Below are positions 1 through 6,016 of a stretch of 6,460 bases of DNA, piece after piece. The notes below the pieces were generated by a model that was given only the letters and a program-made list of their open reading frames with translations, was not told the origin of the DNA and made no database searches. Position 1 is the first letter of the stretch, and every line of letters begins with the position of its first letter. The DNA lies in contig CAAFMM010000398.1 of assembly GCA_900764025.1 (NCBI GenBank), forward strand, positions 1-6,460. The letters are read 5' to 3'. The translations under genes were made by a program, and so were the position numbers. The stretch comes from an uncultured Collinsella sp. (lineage in GTDB: Bacteria > Actinomycetota > Coriobacteriia > Coriobacteriales > Coriobacteriaceae).

Positions 1-1232
1 GCACGAATCTCGACGTTGTTCATGGCGTACATAAGGTAGTTGCGCGTCTGGCCGTTGGCGCCGAGCATCTGGGGAAGGACGGGGGCGACCTTCTCCGCCG
101 CGTCAACCGCACCGTTGAGGGTGGCAAAGCCGTCCTTGGCCTTATCGACCAGCTCGGTCACCTGAGAAATATGAGTATCGCCAATGCCCTGGATCTTCTC
201 GTTGGCGCTCTTGAACACCTTCGAGCTGCTGGAAAGCGAATCGGCGACCGCCTGCAGCGCGGACACGTTAATCATGCCGTCCTGGAACAGTTTGCCGGGC
301 GTAGCCTGCGAAAGGTTATCGGCCATGGGAACCAGCGCATTGCTCGAGACATCGGACAGGGCGTCAATCATGGTGCGGGCCGCATTGATATCGCTGCCAT
401 ACACCGGGATAAACGAAGCCGCCGCCCACAGCGGGCTCGAGGTCTCCGCCTTCATGCTGTTGCAGAGCTCATCGATCTTCTTCGCGTCGTCAGGCAGCGT
501 CGAAAAATCGCCCGACGTGACCTTGTCCTTAAGGCCACCGACGATCTCGACAGCCTCCTTCGCTTCGCTCTTTACGGTCTTTGCCGAGTTAAGCAGCATA
601 AAGCCGCTTGCGCCAAGCGCAACGAGAAGCACCGCGACTACAGCGGCAATAATGGCGCCGGTGTGACGCTTTTTGCGCTCGCCCTTGCGATGGCGATGAC
701 GGACCAGACCGTCAGAGGTCGAACTCGACGAAGCGTCGCTACCGTAGTTCAAGCCAAAATCGTAATAATCTTCCTTGGAACCCGAGCCCGCAAACTCGGC
801 ACCGCTATCATCCAGGCGGGCGAACGTGCCAGTCTCGGAGGCGCCGGTGTAGATCGTGCCAAGGTTGCCCGTAAGCCCCGCGCCACCGGCAGAGGGAGTA
901 TTGTTGTCGGCCTTGCCGGCATTAACGTTGCCGGCGGCATTCGCGGCGTTGGCAGCACCTGCGCTGTTCGCAGGTGCCGAAGGAGCCCCGCTCGGCTGCG
1001 ACGCGGAGGTTGCACCGCCCGCAAAGACATTCCCTCTTGCACGGCCGGTCTTTTTTGCCTTTTGAGACTGCTCGTACAGAGCGGTAAACATCGCCGTCTC
1101 GCCCGGGGACACGCGCTTACCGGAACCGCCCTGTCCAGCGCCGCCCGGCGTGCCGGCCTTACCAGCCCCGTTCGGACGCGGCGGAACTGCAGGGCGGCCG
1201 CTATCGCTGCCCTTAAAGTGATTACCAGCCAT
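1..1232 (-). CDS. DUF4012 domain-containing membrane protein, partial (C-terminus outside window)
   Basis: The frame is open from an ATG at 1232 to the left edge: 410 complete codons, no stop, C-terminal part missing. GAGGA lies about 9 bases before the ATG. Residues 1-177 are low-complexity (Gly/Ala/Pro/Ser), with an Ala/Asn stretch at 86-107 and a Tyr/Asp patch near 154-163. A basic cluster (178-190, Arg/Lys/His) precedes one hydrophobic segment (193-214), so the tail should be cytoplasmic and the rest outside the membrane. Residues 398-410 read NYLMYAMNNVEIR, which matches the DUF4012 hallmark (YL...NN.E.R followed by a Gly-rich turn), so the window ends inside that domain. DUF4012 proteins are often found near cell-surface polysaccharide genes in Gram-positive bacteria; the biochemical role is unknown. 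No clear -10 box was found; TTGACG (1328-1333, minus strand) could be a -35. Family call fairly sure, function not. Confidence 0.82.
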   Translation of the reverse strand, partial: MAGNHFKGSDSGRPAVPPRPNGAGKAGTPGGAGQGGSGKRVSPGETAMFTALYEQSQKAKKTGRARGNVFAGGATSASQPSGAPSAPANSAGAANAANAAGNVNAGKADNNTPSAGGAGLTGNLGTIYTGASETGTFARLDDSGAEFAGSGSKEDYYDFGLNYGSDASSSSTSDGLVRHRHRKGERKKRHTGAIIAAVVAVLLVALGASGFMLLNSAKTVKSEAKEAVEIVGGLKDKVTSGDFSTLPDDAKKIDELCNSMKAETSSPLWAAASFIPVYGSDINAARTMIDALSDVSSNALVPMADNLSQATPGKLFQDGMINVSALQAVADSLSSSSKVFKSANEKIQGIGDTHISQVTELVDKAKDGFATLNGAVDAAEKVAPVLPQMLGANGQTRNYLMYAMNNVEIR

Positions 1233-1268
1233 AAAGAAATCCTCGCAATTGAGTCGCAATGAAAAAGT

Positions 1269-1290
1269 CCATAACGTTACTAGTTTATGG
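1269..1290. repeat. Inverted repeat in the leader of the DUF4012 gene
   Basis: CCATAA (1269-1274) and TTATGG (1285-1290) are perfect inverted arms with a 10-base spacer, lying 37 bases upstream of the start codon at 1232. Position and size would suit a repressor site or a small leader hairpin. The arms are short and could occur by chance. Confidence 0.3.
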
Positions 1291-1381
1291 CATTTTGAGC
1301 ATCGACAGCTAAACTCCAGACACGGACGTCAATTGGCGAAAATGCGGCACAACACCTTTTCTGTCTTGGCGGCGGTGCCAG

Positions 1382-2404
1382 CTACACCGTGAGGAACATC
1401 ATCACGATGATCATGGCAAAGCCGATAAGGTCGGTTGGCAAAAACACCGTCCCCAGCATAACGGCACTGGTGATGGTCGCCGAAACCGGCTCCACAGTTC
1501 CGATGAGGCTCGCGCGCACCGAGCCGATGTCCTTAACGCCCTGCATATAGAGCATGTAAGCAAAAAACGAGCCGATAACCACGAACACCGCGAGCGCCTC
1601 GATGCCGGCAGCGTCGAGCGCCGGCATATGCGCCCAGGGCTGCACGAAGACGCACGAGACCACGCCCGCCGTGAGCATTGCCGAGCCCGTGACGATGGGG
1701 CTGCCGTATTCGGGCAGGATCTTGGCGGGAATCACCGCCATACACGCGGCGCTGACCGCACACATAAGACCTGCTGCCAGGCCAAGCGGCGAGATATTCA
1801 GGCTGGTGGGGTCGCCGCCGGTGGCGATTAAAAAGGTTCCACCCAGAGCCAGGCCAATGCCGATGACTTCGCGAGTACGCGGCATGCGGCGATCGGTCAC
1901 GCAGGCGTAGCCCATGATGATAACGAGCTGCAGGCACTGGAGCACCGTCGCGGTTCCGGCGTTCGTCAGGCGCACGGCCGAAAGATAGCAAAACTGGTTG
2001 AACAGCAGGCCAAAAGCGGTAAAGAGCAGCAGCTGCTTGCGATCAGCGGGCGTCGTCCAAAGCTTGACCAGGCGTGCGCGGTCGCGCGTGACAACCACAG
2101 CCATAAAGAGCAGGCCGGCGAGAATCTGACGCACGCTCATAAGCCACAGCGTATCGACATGGTAGGTATCGAACAAAAAACTCGCGCTGGTGCCCGAGAA
2201 GCCCCAAAACGAACCGCCCACCAGCGTAGCCAAAACGCCCGTGATCATCTTGCGCGACGACGCATCGTTAAGGCGCTCGCGCCAGGCGCGACGGGTGTTG
2301 CGGCTGAGCTCGTCGGTGCCCTCGGGCACATCAATGTTCGATATATCGGTCATCGGCACCGAAGCCCCTGCGCCTTCGACCTGCTCGACACACTCTTTGC
2401 TCAT
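1382..2404 (-). CDS. EamA/DMT-family transporter (10 TM)
   Basis: Complete 340-residue integral membrane protein. Ten hydrophobic segments can be counted from about residue 54 to the C-terminus, arranged as two EamA repeats of five helices. The second repeat carries the typical TVEPVSA motif (E305, P306), and the first has the matching TATVLQCLQ segment. EamA/DMT proteins move small metabolites such as amino acids or nucleosides across the inner membrane; the substrate cannot be read from sequence. Start: ATG at 2404, with GGGGGAG about 5 bases upstream. This gives a polar tail of about 52 residues before the first helix, longer than usual for the family (about 300 aa in total). A later start at M18 or M53 is possible but has less support. 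The protein ends directly after helix 10. It lies upstream of the DUF4012 gene on the same strand, with a 149-bp gap, so co-transcription is possible but not shown. Confidence 0.9.
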   Translation of the reverse strand: MSKECVEQVEGAGASVPMTDISNIDVPEGTDELSRNTRRAWRERLNDASSRKMITGVLATLVGGSFWGFSGTSASFLFDTYHVDTLWLMSVRQILAGLLFMAVVVTRDRARLVKLWTTPADRKQLLLFTAFGLLFNQFCYLSAVRLTNAGTATVLQCLQLVIIMGYACVTDRRMPRTREVIGIGLALGGTFLIATGGDPTSLNISPLGLAAGLMCAVSAACMAVIPAKILPEYGSPIVTGSAMLTAGVVSCVFVQPWAHMPALDAAGIEALAVFVVIGSFFAYMLYMQGVKDIGSVRASLIGTVEPVSATITSAVMLGTVFLPTDLIGFAMIIVMMFLTV

Positions 2405-2635
2405 TCCACTCCCCCGAAACAGCCTGGAAACAATTCGGCTTACCTTACCACGGCGAAGTCACCAGCTGGAGGCTTGTCCGCTTATCGGTAGGACAATTCC
2501 GCAGGCGTCTTTCCATAGCTCGATACCGCAATGGCCTTGCATTATGCGACAGCCAAATCGCGGCAGCAGGCACTTTTGAGATGGATATGACAAAGCCCCC
2601 GAATTCCACAATGTAAGCGATTTTTAAAAATGTTC
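2405..2635. other. Non-coding stretch between the EamA gene and the tRNA promoter
   Basis: No convincing gene on either strand; the short open frames here lack ribosome sites or overlap the tRNA. It should hold the EamA promoter (minus strand), but no good -35/-10 pair was found. It contains one inverted repeat, TTGTCC (2474-2479) and GGACAA (2491-2496), with an 11-base loop and no T-tract, and the AT-rich palindrome at 2621-2630 just ahead of the tRNA promoter. Confidence 0.5.
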
Positions 2636-2664
2636 TTGCCACCGAGTTCAGGCTCCGTTATATT
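2621..2664 (+). promoter_or_regulatory. Sigma70-type promoter of tRNA-Val with UP-like element
   Basis: The -35 box is TTGCCA (2636-2641) and the -10 box is TATATT (2659-2664), with an ideal 17-bp spacer. Transcription would begin near 2671, giving a leader of about 23 bases before the tRNA. TTTTTAAAAA (2621-2630) falls at about -50 to -41, where UP elements bind the RNA polymerase alpha subunit. This arrangement is typical of strong stable-RNA promoters. Confidence 0.75.
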
Positions 2665-2693
2665 ATCCCTTGCGCGCTTGCGTACCCTTGATC

Positions 2694-2768
2694 GGGCGTT
2701 TAGCTCAGGGGGAGAGCGCTTCCCTGACACGGAAGAGGTCAGAAGTTCAAATCTTCTAACGCCCACCA
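2694..2768 (+). tRNA. tRNA-Val (anticodon GAC), CCA encoded
   Basis: A full cloverleaf can be drawn. The acceptor stem is GGGCGTT (2694-2700) with AACGCCC (2758-2764), all seven pairs matching. The D-arm is GCTC/GAGC (2703-2717). The anticodon stem is CTTCC/GGAAG (2719-2723, 2731-2735) with loop CTGACAC, placing anticodon GAC at 2726-2728, which reads GUC and GUU valine codons. The variable loop is AGGTC. The T-arm is AGAAG/CTTCT (2741-2757) with loop TTCAAAT. Discriminator A2765 is followed by a genome-encoded CCA (2766-2768). It is a single tRNA transcription unit with its own promoter and terminator. Confidence 0.97.
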
Positions 2769-2776
2769 AATGTTCG

Positions 2777-2813
2777 CAGCTCAGAGGCTATGTCCTCTGG
2801 GCTGTTTTGTTTT
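2777..2813 (+). terminator. Intrinsic terminator of tRNA-Val
   Basis: The 11-bp stem CAGCTCAGAGG (2777-2787) and CCTCTGGGCTG (2794-2804) has one G-T pair and a 6-base loop (CTATGT). It is followed by TTTTGTTTT (2805-2813). It starts 9 bases after the CCA end, as expected for a Rho-independent terminator of a lone tRNA. Confidence 0.93.
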
Positions 2814-2873
2814 ATGTCGCCAAATCCGCCGGCAGTTCCAACCGCCCAACTAGCCAAAAGCCGACCATCTACT

Positions 2874-2893
2874 TGCCGATATATCCATCGGCA
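2874..2893. repeat. Perfect 7-bp palindrome upstream of the DUF5710 gene
   Basis: TGCCGAT (2874-2880) and ATCGGCA (2887-2893) are perfect inverted arms around ATATCC. The centre includes a -10-like TATATC (2880-2885), so a protein bound here could block a promoter. There is no T-tract after it, which argues against a terminator. It lies about 100 bases before the next start codon, in the 181-bp gap after the tRNA terminator. Likely an operator or a leader hairpin; not proven. Confidence 0.4.
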
Positions 2894-2994
2894 TAACCAA
2901 TCAGTCCGCACCGCAACTTCTCAGCAAAACGCCGCGATGTCTGCGCCCTGCGGTATCCTTGGGCCACTTGCACCTGCAGCACCAAGGAGCCGCC

Positions 2995-3681
2995 ATGCGC
3001 ACCGAGCTCGATGTCCCCTTTTCGCACAAAGAAGAAGCCAAGGCGCTGGGCGCCAAATGGGACCGGACCAAGAAGGTCTGGTATGTACCCGGCGGCGTCA
3101 ACCCCGAGCCCTTTGCCGAGTGGCTGCCCGGTGTTGACCGATCCGACCCCTCAGCGCCGTATATATATCTAGTACTGGGCAAGCGCGAGTGCTGGAAGTG
3201 TCACAAAGAGACCTCGGTCGCGGCCTTCGGCATTCCCTATCGAACCGATAACGACGAGAGCGTCGCCATCGCGCACGCGCCCAACGAGTCCGGGCACATT
3301 GCCATCGACACGGCCAACGCCAACGCACTCGCCATCGTGCCCGCTCTTGGCTGCGTGCCGGGCGAGATCCGCGACTACCTTCATAAGCGCTGCGGCTACA
3401 AGCCCGTAGGCGCGCGAGCCTCCAAAGCCCCGTCGCTCGGCAACACGTGCACCAGTTGCGACGCGCTGCAAGGCAGCCGCTATCTGTTCGAGGAGCCCTC
3501 GTCCCCGTTTGCCCTCACTGCCATCAACAAGCTGCCGGCACTGGAGTTTATACGCGTCGAAGTTGCCGGCGTCTTTGGCGTCCCGGCCACGCGTACCGAC
3601 TTTGACCAGGCGCTCTTTACCTGGGCACGCGACCATCACGCCGAGTTCCACAAGCAACTCGGTGAGGGGATTTATTTGTAG
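2995..3681 (+). CDS. DUF5710 domain protein with two CxxC pairs
   Basis: 228 residues. Start: ATG at 2995 with AAGGAG 5 bases upstream; an in-frame TTG at 2959 lacks such a site and would add 12 residues before the conserved domain. Residues 3-44 match the DUF5710 pattern (VPF..KEEAKALGAKWD...K.WYVP, then F..WL), a small module found at the N-terminus of plasmid primase-like and other DNA-linked proteins. C66-W-K-C69 and C152-T-S-C155 lie about 83 residues apart and could together bind one zinc ion. The C-terminal 70 residues have no recognised motif. No enzymatic residues could be identified. It is a stand-alone gene: the tRNA terminator lies upstream and a convergent gene begins 38 bp downstream. 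The rest of the gene is GC-rich, but bases 3160-3170 are a TATATATATC-type AT run at the junction of the two parts. DUF5710 call good; role unknown, perhaps nucleic-acid binding (inference). Confidence 0.82.
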   Translation: MRTELDVPFSHKEEAKALGAKWDRTKKVWYVPGGVNPEPFAEWLPGVDRSDPSAPYIYLVLGKRECWKCHKETSVAAFGIPYRTDNDESVAIAHAPNESGHIAIDTANANALAIVPALGCVPGEIRDYLHKRCGYKPVGARASKAPSLGNTCTSCDALQGSRYLFEEPSSPFALTAINKLPALEFIRVEVAGVFGVPATRTDFDQALFTWARDHHAEFHKQLGEGIYL

Positions 3682-3684
3682 AGA

Positions 3685-3713
3685 CGGAGAAGCCTTCACA
3701 GCCAGCTCCTCCG
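3685..3713. terminator. Imperfect hairpin in convergent gap, possible bidirectional terminator
   Basis: CGGAG (3685-3689) pairs with CTCCG (3709-3713) and AGC (3691-3693) with GCT (3705-3707), with one A/C mismatch and an 11-base loop. It fills most of the 38-bp gap between two genes ending towards each other. Neither side has a T-tract, so termination activity is uncertain. Confidence 0.3.
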
Positions 3714-3719
3714 CATCAC

Positions 3720-4004
3720 CTATCCCTCGTCGCCGGCGTCATACACGATATCAAGGCCACAAACAGGGCATTTCTCCGGATACACCGGCATATGAACGCC
3801 CGTACGTTTCCTCACTTCGTCGCTGAACCTGTCACGTGCATCGATGAACCGAATGTCGAGACACGGTATTTGCGAGCCGCAGCAAGGGCAGGTGACGACA
3901 AACGACCCGCAATCAACCTCTACGCTCGGAAACATATTGTTGTCTATAAGGGCACACGGCAGTTTTTCGTACTTCCCCATCGCAATATCGCCTCGCCAGC
4001 TCAT
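3720..4004 (-). CDS. Small zinc-ribbon-like protein, unknown function
   Basis: 94 residues from ATG 4004, chosen because AGGGGAG lies about 6 bases upstream. A longer in-frame version from GTG 4076 has no ribosome site, and its extra 24 residues look like translated leader. Two Cys pairs, C39-P-C-C42 and C79-P-V-C82, each followed by Gly (the knuckle pattern CPxCG), suggest a single treble-clef or ribbon zinc site with about 36 residues between the halves; C32, C41 and C48 are additional cysteines. The C-terminus is acidic. No catalytic motif and no membrane segment are visible. It lies 122 bp downstream of the HNH endonuclease gene on the same strand, so it may be read from the same transcript. 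It is less GC-rich than the neighbouring DUF5710 gene (one 60-base stretch, 3901-3960, is half G+C). I do not recognise a named family. Confidence 0.7.
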   Translation of the reverse strand: MSWRGDIAMGKYEKLPCALIDNNMFPSVEVDCGSFVVTCPCCGSQIPCLDIRFIDARDRFSDEVRKRTGVHMPVYPEKCPVCGLDIVYDAGDEG

Positions 4005-4126
4005 ACACGCTCCCCTCTCGCTATACAAAACAGGAAGAGCATGCACCGGCAGGCGTGCGCGAGATTGCATCGCCACGCGATCCGATCAAACAACACGATC
4101 GTCAAAGAATGCCAAAGCCAAATACG

Positions 4127-5209
4127 CTAATACGGCAGAAGCCCCGCCTTTTCACGCTTCTTTTCCGAGCGATCGAACTCAATGCGATGGGCCTCAAGAA
4201 ACACCGTATTGGGTCGCCACTGACGCTCATTCGGCTGCCTTAGCGTCGCACCCGCAAAGGAAACGTAGTCGGTCTTATCCAGCAGGTACGATCCGCACAG
4301 CCGATATTCGCCGCAAACAGGCTCAAACGAAATCAGGTGAGCATCAAATAGGGAATGAAGATCGCGCCGAAGCAGAATGCCGTTGCTGGCAACCTGCGAT
4401 TTGGGTCCCGAGTAATTCTCGATATGTGCAGCCTCCAGAGCTTCGCTGACGCCGCAGTCCGACACCGCGCAACGGCCATCATAGGCGGCAACGAGCTGCT
4501 TGCGGAACCATTGCTGCCCCAATCGCTCGCGCCTTAACGCATAGCGGACCTTTTCGTCGTCGGTCGTACCCTGTCCGGCAAACTCAATATCGACGGGCAT
4601 GTGCTTCAGATAACTCATGTCGGGCGCAAAACGAGGGTCCGGTCCGCCTTTATGAACAGGACCGTGCAGAACAAACCATCCGTTTTCGGGCTCGAACCGC
4701 TCAACAAACGCAAGGCCGAGCACCTTATAGCCCACCTCGGTTGCAAATATGACTCCGACTGGAACGCCACATTCCATGCAGTTGAGCATTTTACGGTTGT
4801 AATTCTGGTCTCGAAAACCAACGGTACCCGGCGCTTGAACCGAATACTTAATGACCCACGTACCATCGTCCAAATAGAGCGGAGGCACATCGGTGTAGAA
4901 GCTCTTTTTAGAGTTATGGACCGAAAGCGCAAAGATCTTATTGGGATCTTGCTTCACCCGATCCTGGCCCGGCCAGAAGATCCCTGAATCCCGCGTTACG
5001 GGAAAGAAGTCCGAGCCAATTCTCAAACGATACTGATACTGAGGGCTATCTTCCTTGGTGTGGTGCGGAAGGCTGGCCCAAACGCCGCCGCGCTGCTCCT
5101 CACCCAGAAACCACTCCCATGCCTCAACGTATTCAGAAGGAACGAGACTGCAGGCACGGTCATAGCTTGGTCCATCCATCAACGGAACAGCAAGGTCAAT
5201 GTCGTTCAT
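4127..5209 (-). CDS. HNH endonuclease, putative modification-dependent restriction enzyme
   Basis: 360 residues from ATG 5209. GTG 5218 is also in frame, but it sits inside the AGGTG that best serves as ribosome site for 5209. The C-terminal part is a clear HNH_2-type nuclease: GQQWFRKQL...YDGRCAV near 231-249, zinc or structural pair C247/C252, AAHI with H262, NGILL with N276, and DLHSLFDA with H285. H262, N276 and H285 give the HNH triad, so the metal-dependent DNA-cutting site looks intact. Residues about 90-185 (W118-V-I-K-Y, NRKMLNCMECGVPVGVI at 138-154, then YKVLGLAFVE) resemble the N-terminal domain of COG3440-type predicted restriction enzymes, thought to recognise modified bases. No methyltransferase is adjacent, which fits a type IV-like enzyme cutting foreign modified DNA (inference). 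Codon use is mixed and lower in GC than its neighbours. Nuclease call strong; target unknown. Confidence 0.88.
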   Translation of the reverse strand: MNDIDLAVPLMDGPSYDRACSLVPSEYVEAWEWFLGEEQRGGVWASLPHHTKEDSPQYQYRLRIGSDFFPVTRDSGIFWPGQDRVKQDPNKIFALSVHNSKKSFYTDVPPLYLDDGTWVIKYSVQAPGTVGFRDQNYNRKMLNCMECGVPVGVIFATEVGYKVLGLAFVERFEPENGWFVLHGPVHKGGPDPRFAPDMSYLKHMPVDIEFAGQGTTDDEKVRYALRRERLGQQWFRKQLVAAYDGRCAVSDCGVSEALEAAHIENYSGPKSQVASNGILLRRDLHSLFDAHLISFEPVCGEYRLCGSYLLDKTDYVSFAGATLRQPNERQWRPNTVFLEAHRIEFDRSEKKREKAGLLPY

Positions 5210-5335
5210 CGCCAGCACCTACAACCATACGAACACGAGTCATACCCCTCAATAATATGGCCGAGAGTCAATTATTACGAGATCTCATTCCGCGATCGGC
5301 ACATCGTTGATGCTCTCGGTTTGCCGCTGGCGCGC

Positions 5336-5367
5336 TTGTACCCCGCCATCCAACTCCCCTGTATAAT
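5336..5367 (+). promoter_or_regulatory. Likely promoter of the 163-aa gene (perfect -10)
   Basis: TATAAT at 5362-5367 is an exact -10 consensus, 58 bases before the start codon of the next gene. The best -35 is TTGTAC (5336-5341), but at 20 bp the spacer is too long for an ideal fit, so the promoter may need an activator or be moderate in strength. Transcription would begin near 5374. Confidence 0.55.
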
Positions 5368-5384
5368 GATGTAGCACGTGTTTC

Positions 5385-5406
5385 ATCCGGACTTTTTGGG
5401 CCGGAT
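5385..5406 (+). repeat. Stem-loop in the leader of the 163-aa gene
   Basis: ATCCGG (5385-5390) and CCGGAT (5401-5406) are perfect inverted arms with a 10-base loop (ACTTTTTGGG). It would lie in the first 15-35 bases of the mRNA, ahead of the ribosome site at 5415-5420. It could stabilise the transcript or be an operator next to the -10 box. Confidence 0.4.
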
Positions 5407-5424
5407 TGTTCATGGGAGGATCTC

Positions 5425-5916
5425 ATGGCTGCTTCGAATCCGCCTAAGGGGAGCGTTTCTTCTTCGTCCATCAAGCCGGTTACGCGCAAGGCCGTGCGTT
5501 GCCAGCGCGAGGTCGCCTGGCTTGTCACGCAGGCGGCGGGCAGGCTTGTGGCGACCACTCAGGACGTCAATGCGCCTACGCCGAGCTTTGTGTTAGCGGC
5601 GGCGCTGGATTTTGTGCGCCAATTGGAGCTTGCCGCACAGGACGCCAGCGGCCACCTCGACTACCAGAATGTTATGGCGCCCGACCTGCAAACGTTCTGC
5701 CGCATAGCCAAGTTGCCCGCCGTACCCAATGCGCTTTCAGACGCAGGCTACATGTTTACGCTTTCGGGCGCGGACCTTATCCGCGACATCTATGCATACT
5801 CCAGCGAGCTCGCCGAGCGCCACGTCTTTGACGCGGCAGAAGTCAAACCGGGATATGTCATCAAGCTGGTTCTTAGGCTGTTCTTGATGGACGGGTTCGG
5901 GGCCATGCCGGCGTAA
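5425..5916 (+). CDS. Hypothetical protein, 163 aa, unrecognised
   Basis: Start ATG 5425 with GGAGGA (5415-5420) 4 bases upstream; stop TAA at 5914-5916. I do not recognise the family. The first 25 residues are Ser/Lys/Pro-rich and look disordered. From about residue 26 the sequence is mostly amphipathic helix (REVAWLVTQAAGRLVATTQ, then FVLAAALDFVRQLELAAQ). No signal peptide, membrane helix, metal-binding Cys cluster or catalytic motif stands out; the single C26 and C91 are far apart. The C-terminal segment (VIKLVLRLFLMDGFG) is hydrophobic but short and has a charged centre, so a soluble helical protein is likely. It is transcribed divergently from the HNH gene across a 215-bp gap and has its own near-consensus promoter, so it is probably a free-standing gene. 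GC-rich codon use like the chromosome supports a real, resident gene. Confidence 0.75.
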   Translation: MAASNPPKGSVSSSSIKPVTRKAVRCQREVAWLVTQAAGRLVATTQDVNAPTPSFVLAAALDFVRQLELAAQDASGHLDYQNVMAPDLQTFCRIAKLPAVPNALSDAGYMFTLSGADLIRDIYAYSSELAERHVFDAAEVKPGYVIKLVLRLFLMDGFGAMPA

Positions 5917-5962
5917 GCCGAGTCTTCAGCATCACCGTCGACTGAGCAACAACCGCTTTACC

Positions 5963-6011
5963 TTAGTGGGCGCCAATTGAGGGTCGATTATTGGGTCGCC
6001 TCGTCCACTAA
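5963..6011. repeat. Inverted repeat in the gap between convergent genes
   Basis: TTAGTGG (5963-5969) and CCACTAA (6005-6011) are perfect 7-bp arms about 35 bases apart. The spacer has two copies of GGGTCG (5981-5986 and 5993-5998). It lies between the ends of the 163-aa gene and the ATP-binding gene, where a transcription stop is expected, but no T-tract follows either arm. Confidence 0.25.
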
Positions 6012-6016
6012 CGCAT

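Noticed and set aside
171..1262. Long plus-strand open frame (363 codons) and shorter ones opposite the DUF4012 gene
   Set aside because: It is the antisense of a well-supported gene in GC-rich DNA; it reads as Arg/Ala-rich sequence with no domain and no ribosome site.
2190..2579. Plus-strand open frame of 129 codons
   Set aside because: It overlaps the N-terminus of the EamA gene in antisense and has no recognisable domain or start signal.
2746..2768. Attachment-site copy of the tRNA 3' end
   Set aside because: No second copy of these bases was seen elsewhere in the window, so no att site can be claimed.
2630..2896. Open frames spanning the tRNA
   Set aside because: They translate through the tRNA and its terminator, which explain the sequence fully.
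4005..4076. N-terminal extension of the small zinc protein from GTG 4076
   Set aside because: There is no ribosome site before it, whereas ATG 4004 has a strong one.
3844..4449. Plus-strand open frame of 201 codons
   Set aside because: It runs antisense to the small zinc protein and the HNH gene, both of which have clear motifs; its own translation is low-complexity and basic.
4928..4952. Near-palindrome GCAA(A)GATC / GATCTTGC
   Set aside because: It is inside the HNH coding region and has a bulge; most simply explained by codons (KQDPNKIFA).
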